Positions 8,861 to 18,790 of a DNA stretch of 64,000 bases are shown here, in pieces (position 1 is the stretch's first letter; every line of letters begins with the position of its first letter). Both the position numbers and the translations under genes were made by a program. This DNA comes from Aromatoleum tolulyticum (GTDB lineage: Bacteria; Pseudomonadota; Gammaproteobacteria; Burkholderiales; Rhodocyclaceae). Where the stretch lies: contig NZ_FTMD01000005.1 of assembly GCF_900156155.1 (NCBI RefSeq), positions 276,543-340,542 on the forward strand, read 5' to 3'. Under the pieces are notes generated by a model. The model had not been told where the DNA came from and searched no databases. It saw only the letters and a list, made by a program, of their open reading frames with translations.

Positions 8861-9805
8861 TCAAGGCGCGGCGCGACGGCGCGCGCTCTGCCAGAAATCG
8901 AAAAAGTTGAACCAGTTGTACGGCGCCTGCCCGGCATAGTGCGCAAGGCGTGCGGCGTAGCGTTCGACTGCGGCGTGAATCAGGCGTGCCCGGTTCTCGC
9001 GCGTTGCCGCGGAGAAATCGGCGAGTTCCTCGAAGTGCACGTCGTAGCGGTTGCCCCCGCGATACAGGCCCACCATCAGGATCACCGGGCGCTTCAGCAT
9101 CGCGGCGATGCGCCACGGGCCGACAGGGAAATCCGCGGGTTCGCCGAAGAATTCGACCGGTTGCGAAGGATCGTCGCCCAGGCTGCGGTCCGCGAGCACG
9201 CCCACGAGCGAACCGTCGTCGAGCCGCTCCTTCAAGTGCAGCATCGAATCCAGATGTCCCAACGGAATGATGTCCGCGCGTGCGGCCGGATTGATCGCAG
9301 CCAGCGTGTCGTTGATCTTGTGTGCGTTTTCCTGGTACATGACCATCGCTACGCGCATGCCCGGTTGCTGCCGAGCGATCGCGCGCATAACCTCGAAGCT
9401 GCCGAGGTGCGCGCCCATCAGGAACACGCCCTGACCGCCGGCCACCGCCGCCCGCACGAGTTCGCCGCCATGCACGCGGATGTCGAAGAGGTCGAAGCGG
9501 TCATTGACCAGATAGATGCGGTCGTGAATCGTGCTGGCGAAGCTGAACACGTGCCGGAACCGTTCGCTGACCGTGGGACGCCGGCGCAGGGCATGTCCGA
9601 GCCATTCGCGCGAGGCCCTTCGCGCGGCCGGCGCGAAGAGCAGGAAGTAGGCCGAAATCAACACCAGCACCGCACGTCCCACACGGCGACCGAGCCGCAG
9701 CGAGATCCAGGTCATCAGCCGCAGAGTCGCGTAATTGCTGCGCTCCGGCCGGCTCGCCCATTCGGCCGTGCCGCGCCGGGGCTTCGTGTGCGACGCGTCG
9801 CTCAC
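8861..9805 (-). CDS. HtrB/MsbB-like lysophospholipid acyltransferase (LPLAT family)
   Basis: The GTG start at 9805 overlaps the dehydratase stop as GTGA and gives 314 residues. The open frame extends upstream, but that portion is arginine-rich and lies under the dehydratase gene. A single N-terminal membrane segment (about residues 35-50, VGRAVLVLISAYFLLFAP) precedes the catalytic domain. The HX4(D/E) acyltransferase motif is seen as GAHLGSFEVMRA. The family transfers acyl chains to lipid or sugar acceptors at the inner membrane. In the cluster it likely attaches the ACP-borne or ligase-activated acyl group to a membrane anchor. Confidence 0.85.
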   Translation of the reverse strand: MSDASHTKPRRGTAEWASRPERSNYATLRLMTWISLRLGRRVGRAVLVLISAYFLLFAPAARRASREWLGHALRRRPTVSERFRHVFSFASTIHDRIYLVNDRFDLFDIRVHGGELVRAAVAGGQGVFLMGAHLGSFEVMRAIARQQPGMRVAMVMYQENAHKINDTLAAINPAARADIIPLGHLDSMLHLKERLDDGSLVGVLADRSLGDDPSQPVEFFGEPADFPVGPWRIAAMLKRPVILMVGLYRGGNRYDVHFEELADFSAATRENRARLIHAAVERYAARLAHYAGQAPYNWFNFFDFWQSARRRAAP

Positions 9806-10101
9806 GCCGGATCGACCCGCAGGGAGCCGGTCGCGACGCAGTCTTCGCCGGCGAAGATGTCGAACCGCCAGTTCGCGCCTGCTTCGGCAAGGCGGATACG
9901 CAGCTCGGTACCGGGGCCGACCGGGCGCAGGAATTTGGCCGATGCGACGCCGCACGGCGGCACGGCGCGCCCGATGGCGTCCCCGAGCGCACGCGTCGCG
10001 AGGCCCAGCAGCACCACGCCCGGCAGGATGGGACGGCCGGGGAAATGTCCCGCAAACGACGGATGCTCGGCGGGAATCCTGACGCTCGATTCGTGGATCA
10101 T
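9802..10101 (-). CDS. Hotdog-fold 3-hydroxyacyl-ACP dehydratase-like protein (FabZ/ApeI type)
   Basis: ATG 10101 overlaps the upstream ligase stop as ATGA and gives 99 residues. Upstream in-frame sequence is ignored because it lies under the ligase gene. The N-terminal HPSFAGHFPGRPILPGVVLL is the FabA/FabZ dehydratase signature with the catalytic His in GHFPG. The helix where FabZ has its catalytic Glu reads LLGLATRALG and lacks an acidic residue, as may occur in polyene-cluster dehydratase-like proteins. It could be a dehydratase acting on 3-hydroxyacyl-ACP or a catalytically weakened hotdog partner. Class is confident and activity uncertain. Confidence 0.78.
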   Translation of the reverse strand: MIHESSVRIPAEHPSFAGHFPGRPILPGVVLLGLATRALGDAIGRAVPPCGVASAKFLRPVGPGTELRIRLAEAGANWRFDIFAGEDCVATGSLRVDPA

Positions 10102-11450
10102 TCGCCGCCCAGCGTGCGCCGCAGTTCTTCCAGCGCCGCGCGCGGAAGCTTGCCGGTCGCGTTGCGCGGTAGCGCGTCCGCGAAGATCAGCGGGCGGGGC
10201 AGGAACAGCGGATCGATGCGCTCGCGCAGCGCCTGCAGCAGCGTGGCGCGGTCGAGGCCCGGCGCCACGACGACCGCCGTCAGGCGCGTCACCCCGTCGC
10301 TCTGTTCGTCGTCCGGCATGAAGAAACTGCCGTCGACGACGCCCGGGATCGCATTCAGCTGATGGTTCAGGTAGCCGAGCGAGCTGCGCTTGCCCGCAAT
10401 ATTCACGAGATCGGCCGAACGTCCGTGGAGCAGGAAGCGGTCGCCCGAGGTGGGCTCGATGATGTCGCCCAGCATGGTCGGCGTCTCGACATGGCCTCCG
10501 TGCGCCCACACCTTCCCGTCCTCGACGCTGAGCCTGAGGCCGCGCATCAGCTGCCATTCCGCAGTCTCCGCGGTGCGCCGGGTGGCCGTCTGTCCCGTCT
10601 CGGTGCAGCCGTAGATCTCGATCAGCGGGCACTGCAGCTGCGCCTCCACCGCCACGGCGAGATTGCCCGACAGCGGCGCGGTGGCGGACACGACGAGATC
10701 GGCCGGCGGCACCGCGGCATCGGCGGCCAGCAGGGTGCGCAGGTGGAACGGGGTGGATACCAGAACACGCGGGCGGGGAACGGCGTCCAGCGCTCCGGCG
10801 ATGTCTGCCGGGTAGAACGGCCGCCCCGACCAGATCGAGCCGCCCGACAGCAGCGCCAGCAGCACGGTCGATTCGAATCCGTACATGTGCTGCGGCGGGA
10901 CGGTGCCGATCAGCGTGAACGGCGTGCCGACCACCCCGAGCCTGTCCGCTTCGGCTGCGATATTACGCACGAGCGCGCCCCAGGTCTTCGGGTGCGGCAT
11001 CGGAGCGCCCGTCGAGCCGGACGTGAAGACGTAGGCCACGGTCTGGTCCACGTCGATCATCGGCACCGCGCAGCCTTCCGGCGAAGGGGTCGCCTCCTCG
11101 AAATCGGGGAAACGATGTTGCGGCAGGTCGATGTCGCAGGCCGGGCTGTCGGTCAGGCAGAACGCGTCGGGTGCGAACACCCGCAGTTGCCGGACGGTCT
11201 CGGGCGTATGCGTCGAGGGCAGCAGGCTGATCTTGCCGCGCACCAGACTGGCGGCCAGCCCGACGGTGAAGCGGTAGCGGTCCGCGCACACGTTCAGGAC
11301 GTGCTTGCCGTCCGGCAGTCCTGCGGCGAGGCGCCATACGTCGCCCAGGAAGCGCTCGACCGTCACCGGGCCGTCGTGCCGCCAGGCGACGACGGCGTCG
11401 GGTTGCGTGTGCGCGAGAAGCGGCAGCGTTGCGGGGCCGGGGTGCGTCAT
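10098..11450 (-). CDS. AMP-dependent acyl/aryl ligase (ANL superfamily)
   Basis: This 450-residue adenylate-forming enzyme starts at ATG 11450, overlapping the preceding stop as ATGA. Visible motifs are the phosphate loop VFTSGSTGAPMPHPKTWGAL (about residues 145-165), IEIYGCTETGQTATR (motif A5), FLLHGRSADLVNIAGKRSSL (hinge and A8) and LPRNATGKLPRAAL with the C-terminal catalytic Lys. It activates a carboxylic acid as an acyl-AMP and loads it, probably onto the ACP encoded two genes upstream. Equivalent ligases in aryl-polyene and xanthomonadin pathways load an aromatic acid starter. The substrate here is inferred only. Confidence 0.85.
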   Translation of the reverse strand: MTHPGPATLPLLAHTQPDAVVAWRHDGPVTVERFLGDVWRLAAGLPDGKHVLNVCADRYRFTVGLAASLVRGKISLLPSTHTPETVRQLRVFAPDAFCLTDSPACDIDLPQHRFPDFEEATPSPEGCAVPMIDVDQTVAYVFTSGSTGAPMPHPKTWGALVRNIAAEADRLGVVGTPFTLIGTVPPQHMYGFESTVLLALLSGGSIWSGRPFYPADIAGALDAVPRPRVLVSTPFHLRTLLAADAAVPPADLVVSATAPLSGNLAVAVEAQLQCPLIEIYGCTETGQTATRRTAETAEWQLMRGLRLSVEDGKVWAHGGHVETPTMLGDIIEPTSGDRFLLHGRSADLVNIAGKRSSLGYLNHQLNAIPGVVDGSFFMPDDEQSDGVTRLTAVVVAPGLDRATLLQALRERIDPLFLPRPLIFADALPRNATGKLPRAALEELRRTLGGE

Positions 11451-12106
11451 TGCTCGTTGACCGGGGTTGCGGTGGGCGAGGTGCGCCGGTACGCGCGGAC
11501 GGCGTCGAGGATGCTGCTGCGATCTTCCGGGAGCAGCTTGAGGCGCACGAGATACTCGGCGAGGAACATCAGTCCGACCAGCGGCATGGTCAGGAGATTT
11601 GCGAAGGTCGACCACGCCCCGATGGTGCCGAACGCGAACAACAGACACGAAATCGCTACGGTTCCTGCAAAGAACATCGTCCATGCGGCCGTCACCTGCC
11701 GCGTATAGCGCGCGAGCGCCGGGCTGACGGTGCCGTGCATCGTGCGTGCGATGCGCGTGCACATCGGCTCGCGCCCAGCGGCGAGCGTGCGGCCGAAACC
11801 GAGCCCCAGCAGGGCATTGGTGCCGACATGCTGGACGAAATACAGCCAGCCGACGTTGCGTGCGAGCGTCGGCCAGGCGAGGGCGAGCGTCACGATTGCG
11901 GCGGCAAGCAGCGCGAGCATCAGGCCGCGGCGCGCCGATTGCCAGGCGAAGGCCGCGGCGATCATCGCGAAGGGCGCGATCGCGAGGAGCGCTCCCCAGG
12001 ACGATTCATCGACGAGCGCGCTCGTGTAGTGCGCAGCCATCGCCCAGGCGACGACGGCGACGCCGATCGCCAGTCCGCGCCCGAGGCGGGCGACTGCGGG
12101 CCTCAT
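11447..12106 (-). CDS. COG4648-type multi-pass membrane protein
   Basis: ATG 12106 overlaps the ACP stop as ATGA and yields 219 residues. About five or six hydrophobic segments are visible (for example GLAIGVAVVAWAMAAHYTSA, LAIAPFAMIAAAFAW, MLALLAAAIVTLALAW, VAISCLLFAFGTIGAW). Between segments lies RNVGWLYFVQHVGTNALLGLGFGRTLAAGREPMCTRIARTMHG, a conserved-looking loop in this family. Proteins of this type are found next to ACP and AMP-ligase genes in aryl-polyene-like clusters, and their biochemical role is unknown. The C-terminus faces a cytosolic, Arg-rich tail. The position between ACP and ligase genes suggests a membrane scaffold for the pathway. Confidence 0.75.
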   Translation of the reverse strand: MRPAVARLGRGLAIGVAVVAWAMAAHYTSALVDESSWGALLAIAPFAMIAAAFAWQSARRGLMLALLAAAIVTLALAWPTLARNVGWLYFVQHVGTNALLGLGFGRTLAAGREPMCTRIARTMHGTVSPALARYTRQVTAAWTMFFAGTVAISCLLFAFGTIGAWSTFANLLTMPLVGLMFLAEYLVRLKLLPEDRSSILDAVRAYRRTSPTATPVNEQ

Positions 12107-12393
12107 TTCGTGCGGTTGGCCGCGACGTATTCGGTGAGGCTGCGCAGGGAGCGGAAGATCTTGACGTTGTCCTCGTTGTCGGCGCGCAGCTGGAAGCCGT
12201 AACGCTTCGAGACGACGAGCGCGACCTCGAGGATGTCGATCGAGTCGAGGCCCAAGCCTTCGCCGAACAGCGAATCGTCGGCCGGGATGGATTCGGGCGC
12301 GGTGTCCAGGTTGAGGGCTTCGACGACGAGGCCCGCTACTTCGAGACGCAGCGCGTCGAGATCGGCGGAAGAGGGAGTGGCGGCTTGGGTCAT
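12103..12393 (-). CDS. Acyl carrier protein
   Basis: This 96-residue ACP starts at ATG 12393. The longer upstream frame is Arg-rich and unlike an ACP. The 4'-phosphopantetheine attachment motif is GEGLGLDSIDILEVALVV with the Ser in DSID, about residue 46. Helix I (LEVAGLVVEALNL) and the C-terminal RSLRSLTEYVAANR are typical. It is the first gene of the operon and probably the carrier on which the acyl or aryl-polyene chain is loaded by the ligase and processed. The genomic FabF/AcpP pair is not nearby, so this looks like a dedicated secondary-metabolism or lipid ACP. Confidence 0.85.
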   Translation of the reverse strand: MTQAATPSSADLDALRLEVAGLVVEALNLDTAPESIPADDSLFGEGLGLDSIDILEVALVVSKRYGFQLRADNEDNVKIFRSLRSLTEYVAANRTK

Positions 12394-12714
12394 GAATCGG
12401 CGAGAAATGCGTTGAGGTCGCGGCGACGCGCGTTTCGCAGGGCGATGCGCGCGCGGGTCGCGAGACTGCCGAAGTGTCGCCCAAGGGCGCCCGACCGCGG
12501 TAGCGTCTCGCGATTGCAAGATGTTCGTGAAAACCCTGCAGTTTATCGGATTGAATCGATCCGTGCAGCCGCGAGCGGTCGTATCGTGCGCGGCCGAGGC
12601 ACTTGTCCGTTATCATGAAGCGGCCACGGCGCGGCCGCGGACGCGGTTGCATACGGTGACAAAACGGGTAACGGGGCAGGTAACGGAACCCCCGCAACAG
12701 GATGGACTCGCAAG
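12394..12714. other. 321-bp divergent intergenic region between the ACP operon and greB
   Basis: Open frames cross this stretch, but their translations are Arg/Ala-rich and carry no recognisable domain. It must hold the promoters of both divergent units. I do not see a clear consensus sigma-70 promoter or a palindromic operator. No second ACP or ketosynthase fragment is present. Confidence 0.4.
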
Positions 12715-13278
12715 GTGAACAAGGCTTTTACGAAGGAAGGCGACGGCGAGGACGATGAGGACGACGTCCCCGCATCGGTACGCCTTCCCGCCGGGAGCAA
12801 GAACTACATGACGCGGCGCGGCTACGACGCGCTGCGGGTCGAACTCGACCAGCTGGTGCGCATCGAGCGGCCCAAGCTCGTCGAAACGGTCGCCTGGGCG
12901 GCGTCGAACGGCGACCGCTCCGAGAACGGCGACTACATCTACGGCAAGAAGCGCCTGCGCGAGATCGACCGCCGCATCCGCTTCCTGATCAAGCGCATCG
13001 AATCGGCCGAGGTCGTCGATCCCGAGCGCCAGCAGGGCATGGAACAGGTCTTCTTCGGCGCGACCGTGACCGTGCTCGACGTCGAGGACGAGGACGGCGA
13101 AGGCGAGCAGACCTGGCAGATCGTCGGCGTCGACGAGGCCGATGCCAGTTCCGGGCGCATCAGCTGGATCTCGCCGCTCGCACGTGCCCTGATGAAGGCG
13201 CGCGAGGGCGACGTCGTGCGTTTCCAGAGCCCGGCGGGGCCGCGCGAGATCGAGGTCGTCGAGATCCGCTACGAATGA
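12715..13278 (+). CDS. greB: Transcription elongation factor GreB
   Basis: This 187-residue GreA/GreB-family factor inserts a coiled coil into the RNA polymerase secondary channel and stimulates cleavage of backtracked transcripts. After an acidic extension (EGDGEDDEDD) the coiled coil begins at KNYMTRRGYDALRVELDQL. The tip acidic pair is in NGDRSENGDYIYGKKRLREIDRRIRFL, a GreB-type signature, and the C-terminal FKBP-like domain ends IEVVEIRYE. The start is GTG 12715, preceded by a weak purine stretch. It is a single gene running toward htpG, 78 bp upstream of it. Confidence 0.95.
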   Translation: MNKAFTKEGDGEDDEDDVPASVRLPAGSKNYMTRRGYDALRVELDQLVRIERPKLVETVAWAASNGDRSENGDYIYGKKRLREIDRRIRFLIKRIESAEVVDPERQQGMEQVFFGATVTVLDVEDEDGEGEQTWQIVGVDEADASSGRISWISPLARALMKAREGDVVRFQSPAGPREIEVVEIRYE

Positions 13279-13293
13279 TTGCTGCGGGCGGTG

Positions 13294-13321
13294 CTTGAAA
13301 TTCCCGGAACGCGCCCCATAT
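13294..13321 (+). promoter_or_regulatory. Sigma-32 (RpoH) heat-shock promoter of htpG
   Basis: The -35 element CTTGAAA (13294-13300) and -10 element CCCCATAT (13314-13321) are separated by 13 bp and match the RpoH consensus CTTGAA / CCCCATNT almost perfectly. They lie 36 bp upstream of the htpG ATG. Confidence 0.92.
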
Positions 13322-13356
13322 GCAGGCGCGTTCCTGTGTAAATGGAGTTTCAATCG

Positions 13357-15285
<1,929 letters not shown>

Positions 15286-15318
15286 TTCGCACTCGCTGCC
15301 ATTCAGACATCACCGAAG

Positions 15319-15342
15319 CCGCCCGCCTCGCGGGCGGTTTTT
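15319..15342 (+). terminator. Rho-independent terminator of htpG
   Basis: A GC-rich 8-bp stem (CCGCCCGC / GCGGGCGG, 3-nt loop) is followed by five T. It sits between convergent htpG and the ClC gene. Confidence 0.85.
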
Positions 15343-15360
15343 CGTTCACGCCTCGCCCGG

Positions 15361-16746
15361 TTATCCGCGGGCTGCGGAGCCTGTGCCGACCGCCACTTGG
15401 GCGCGGTCCAAGGCCGGTGCCGCAAGCGCATCGTAGAGGGCGCGAGGCGACACCGATTTGGAGAAGCCGTACGCGATCACCGATGCGGCCATCAGCGGGA
15501 TCAGCATCTCGTGACTGGCGGTCATCTCCATCACGATCACGAATGATGTGATCGGGGTGAGCGTCATCCCTGAAAGGAAGGCGACCATCCCCAGGATCAT
15601 CAGCGCCGGCGCAGCGTTCCCGGGACTCAGGCCGGCGAGGGCCGAACCCACCCCTGCCCCGACCGCAAGTGCCGGGGCGAAGACCCCACCGGGAATCCGG
15701 CTGACGAAGGCCAGCCAGATAACCAGCATTTTCGCCGCGAAGAAGTAGAACGGCAGCGGGGTGGTGCCCTCCAGCGCCGCCTTCGACTCCGCGTAGCCGG
15801 TCGCGTAGGTGGCGCCTCCCGTCACGAGTCCGACAAGCGCTGTCGCGAGTCCGCAGCCGGCCGCGAAGGCGATCGGGCGCGCCGCGGCGAAATTTCCCAA
15901 GCGGCCCGGCAGGCCGGGCGCCGAAGCAACGAGCAGCCGGCTGAACGTGCCGCCCAGGATGCCGCCCGCGGCGCCGCACATCAGTACCGGCCAGATGCCG
16001 CCGGGCCAGCTGAGAACGGCGGGAGTGCGGCCGAAGTACGTGTAGTTCCCCAGGATGCCGAGCGACATCAGGCCCGCGAAGATCACCGCCGTCAGCGTCG
16101 TGCTGTTCGCGCGGAAGGCGTGATGGCGGCACATCTCCTCGATGGCGAACATGATGCCGCCGAGGGGAGTGTTGAATGCAGCCGCGATGCCCGCCCCGCT
16201 GCCCGCGACGATCAGGTTTCGGCTGGACGCGATGCGGCCGAAACGTCGTCCGGCCAGCGAATGCATCACCGATGCGCCAATCTGGACGGACGGCCCCTCG
16301 CGACCGATGGAGGCCCCGGAGAGCAGGCCGCCCAGCGTCAGAATGACCTTGGCCAAGGCAATCTTCAGCGACAGCAGCCGGCCGCGTACCTCAGGATCGG
16401 GGCTGAGCGAAGCGGCAATCGTCTGCGGGATCCCGCTGCCCTGGGTTGCGGGGAAGAAGCGGCGGGCGACCCACGCCATGCCGGCAAAACCGGCAGGGGC
16501 GACCAGGAGCGACAGCCAAGGCGATGCCACAACGATCCGGGCGTGCAAGTCGATTGCATGCTCAGCCCCGATTGCGAAGACGATGGCGATGAGCCCGGCA
16601 AGCAGCGCCGCGCCGACGAGGAGGGCGCGTCTGCGCCAATGGCCCACCGAGACGAGTGGCTTAGTGTAGCGGCGGCCTGTGCGTGCGATCTGGCGGAACG
16701 TGCGAGAGGGGCGTTTCTCATCCGTTGGGGGGGTGGGGGGCGACAC
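15361..16746 (-). CDS. ClC-family chloride channel/transporter
   Basis: This polytopic membrane protein carries the ClC selectivity motifs GSGIPQ (variant of GSGIP), GREGPSVQIGA (GREGP) and GGVFAPALAVGAG (GxFxP), plus the late VIVMEMT and FSKSVSPRALYDAL helices. It has about 461 residues from the GTG at 16746. The frame stays open further upstream, but that part overlaps the divergent MarR gene and is not membrane-like. A GGAGG lies very close upstream of this GTG, so the start remains uncertain. Immediately after it the coding strand has a C6-A-C7 run (16727-16740). It likely exchanges chloride and protons. No CBS domains are visible. Confidence 0.85.
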   Translation of the reverse strand: MSPPTPPTDEKRPSRTFRQIARTGRRYTKPLVSVGHWRRRALLVGAALLAGLIAIVFAIGAEHAIDLHARIVVASPWLSLLVAPAGFAGMAWVARRFFPATQGSGIPQTIAASLSPDPEVRGRLLSLKIALAKVILTLGGLLSGASIGREGPSVQIGASVMHSLAGRRFGRIASSRNLIVAGSGAGIAAAFNTPLGGIMFAIEEMCRHHAFRANSTTLTAVIFAGLMSLGILGNYTYFGRTPAVLSWPGGIWPVLMCGAAGGILGGTFSRLLVASAPGLPGRLGNFAAARPIAFAAGCGLATALVGLVTGGATYATGYAESKAALEGTTPLPFYFFAAKMLVIWLAFVSRIPGGVFAPALAVGAGVGSALAGLSPGNAAPALMILGMVAFLSGMTLTPITSFVIVMEMTASHEMLIPLMAASVIAYGFSKSVSPRALYDALAAPALDRAQVAVGTGSAARG

Positions 16747-16913
16747 AGTCCTCCGTTGCGATCGAAGTTCGGAAGGTCCGGATTTGTTGGGAATGAGCGG
16801 CGTTTCCGCTACGATATCCGTAAAAGACGGTATGCGGGCATCGACCGTCCGCAAAAACATTTGCAAGAATATTTGCCGGGTTTCCCGGCATTGGGCAAAG
16901 GGGAGCTTCAAGC

Positions 16914-17411
16914 GTGAGCAAGCCGTCTGACCGCAAGCCGCAGGCACAAGTGTCGCCGCTCTCCGTGCTGCAACGATTCCGCGTGTTGATCCGCACGGCG
17001 CAGCGCCATTCCCAGTGGATCGAAAAACAGAGCGGTGTCACCGGTGCGCAACTCTGGGCGATGCAGGAATTGCTCGAAGAGCCCGGCCTGCGTGTCGGCG
17101 AACTCGCCAAACGGATGGCCCTGCATCAGTCGACCGCCTCGAACATGATCGACAAGCTCGAGACCAACGGCCTTGTCGCAAAGGCACGCAACAGCGCGGA
17201 CCAGCGGGTCGTGCGCCTGTCGCTGACGGCGGCCGGGCGCGAATTGCTGGCACGGGCGCCGTCGCCCGCCCGCGGAGTCCTGCCGGAGGCCCTGCGGTTG
17301 CTCGATAGCGCGTCCCAGGCACGCCTTCAGGAAGAACTGGACGGCCTGCTGCAGCAGATCAAGGACCTCGACGAGGGCTTCGGCATGCAGCCCTTGCCCT
17401 TCACCGAGTAA
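16914..17411 (+). CDS. MarR-family transcriptional regulator
   Basis: This 165-residue winged-helix repressor starts at GTG 16914 behind a good GGGGAG. The DNA-binding core reads LRVGELAKRMALHQSTASNMIDKLETNGLVAKARNSADQRVVRLSLTAAGRELL, with the recognition helix and the D-x-R wing typical of MarR. Helices at both ends form the dimer interface. It is divergent from the ClC gene with about 170 bp between them, so it may regulate that gene or itself. No obvious palindrome was recognised there. The ligand is unknown. Confidence 0.88.
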   Translation: MSKPSDRKPQAQVSPLSVLQRFRVLIRTAQRHSQWIEKQSGVTGAQLWAMQELLEEPGLRVGELAKRMALHQSTASNMIDKLETNGLVAKARNSADQRVVRLSLTAAGRELLARAPSPARGVLPEALRLLDSASQARLQEELDGLLQQIKDLDEGFGMQPLPFTE

Positions 17412-17444
17412 GCCGCGCGTTCCGCTGCGCCGTCGATCTGGCCG

Positions 17445-18623
17445 TCAGGTCTTCTTCGACAGCTGCCGCATCGCGCGTTCGAGCCCTTCGAGCGTCATCG
17501 GGTACATGCGCTGGGCCATGATGCCGTTGATGATCTCGATCGACTGCCGATAAGGCCACAACCGCTCCGGTTCGGGATTGAGCCACGCCGCGGCCGGCCA
17601 GGCGTCGAGCAGGCGGCGCAGCCAGTCGGCGCCCGGTTCACGGTTCATGTGCTCGATCGATCCGTGCTGGTGCAGGATCTCGTACGGGCTCATCGTCGCG
17701 TCGCCGACGAAGATCAGCTTGTAGTCCGGCCCGTACTTGTGGATCAGGTCATGGACCGGGATCCGCTCCGCATGGCGACGGTGACTGTCGCGCCACACCG
17801 ACTCGTACACGCAGTTGTGGAAGTAGAAGTGTTCAAGGTGCTTGAATTCGGCCCGGCAGGCGGAGAACAGCTCCTCACAGGCCTTCACATGGTCGTCCAT
17901 CGACCCGCCGACATCCAGGAACAGCAGCACCTTGACCGCATTGTGGCGTTCCGGTCGCATCATCAGGTCCAGCCAGCCGGCATTGCGGGCAGTCGCCGCA
18001 ATCGTGCCGTCGAGATCCAGCTCGTCCGCGGCGCCCTCGCGCGCGAAGCGCCTCAGCCGCCGCAGCGCAACCTTGATGTTGCGCGTGCCGAGTTCCAGCG
18101 AATCGTCCAGGTTGCGGTACTCGCGCTTCTCCCACACCTTGATCGCAGTGCGGTTGCCCGCGGACTCGCCGCCGACCCGGATCCCCTCGGGGTGATAGCC
18201 GCTGTTGCCGAACGGTGACTTGCCACCGGTACCGATCCACTTCGAACCGCCCTGATGGCGGCCCTTCTGTTCCTCGAGGCGCTTGCGGAACTCCTCCATC
18301 AGCTTGTCCCAGCCAAGCTTCTCGAGCTGCGCCTTTTCCTCGGGCGACAGGTGCTTCTTCATCATCGCCTGCAGCCACTCTTCCGGCAGCTCCTTCTCGA
18401 GGCCCGGAATCTCCGTCACGCCCTTGAAGTACGCGGCGAAAGCCTGGTCGAAGCGGTCGTAACGCGACTCATCCTTGACCAGACAGGTGCGGGCGTAGAA
18501 GTAGAAATCGTCGATCGCATGGCCGCACACGCCGTCGCGCAGGCCTTCCAGCAGCGTCAGGAACTCCCGCGTCGACACAGGCAGCTTGCTCGCCTTCAGA
18601 TGCAGAAAAAAATCGATGAGCAT
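17445..18623 (-). CDS. CoxE-like VWA-domain protein (COG3825)
   Basis: This 392-residue cytosolic protein pairs with MoxR-type ATPases as a metal-dependent insertase or activator. The N-terminal region starts MLIDFFLHLKASKLPVSTREFLTLLEGLRDGV, as in the CoxE family. The VWA domain near residue 235 has VLLFLDVGGSMDDHVKACEELF, a MIDAS variant with Gly at the second position, which is usual for this family. LIFVGDATMSPYEIL is a later metal-site strand. The gene lies downstream of the MoxR ATPase, with a possible small gene between. The partner enzyme being activated is not identifiable from the neighbours. Confidence 0.85.
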   Translation of the reverse strand: MLIDFFLHLKASKLPVSTREFLTLLEGLRDGVCGHAIDDFYFYARTCLVKDESRYDRFDQAFAAYFKGVTEIPGLEKELPEEWLQAMMKKHLSPEEKAQLEKLGWDKLMEEFRKRLEEQKGRHQGGSKWIGTGGKSPFGNSGYHPEGIRVGGESAGNRTAIKVWEKREYRNLDDSLELGTRNIKVALRRLRRFAREGAADELDLDGTIAATARNAGWLDLMMRPERHNAVKVLLFLDVGGSMDDHVKACEELFSACRAEFKHLEHFYFHNCVYESVWRDSHRRHAERIPVHDLIHKYGPDYKLIFVGDATMSPYEILHQHGSIEHMNREPGADWLRRLLDAWPAAAWLNPEPERLWPYRQSIEIINGIMAQRMYPMTLEGLERAMRQLSKKT

Positions 18624-18647
18624 GATCCTTGCCCTTCCTCAGGCCTT

Positions 18648-18773
18648 TCAGCCGTTGATCTCGAACGCCCAGGAGAACGCCTGAAAGGGCGCATCCTTCC
18701 TGTCGCCTGCGCCATCGCGCGCCTGCGACCCCAGCATCGCGCCGCGGACGACGGAGATGAGTCGCTCGAACAT
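18648..18773 (-). CDS. Possible small ORF (41 residues) between the MoxR and VWA genes
   Basis: An ATG at 18773, just 17 bp after the MoxR stop, opens a 41-codon frame (MFERLISVVRGAMLGSQARD and on) that ends 24 bp before the VWA gene start. It has a hydrophobic or amphipathic opening and no known motif. The ribosome-binding site is poor. It fills the gap neatly but could be chance, so I list it as a hypothetical. Confidence 0.25.
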   Translation of the reverse strand: MFERLISVVRGAMLGSQARDGAGDRKDAPFQAFSWAFEING

Positions 18774-18790
18774 GGCCGACCGGCTGCCCG

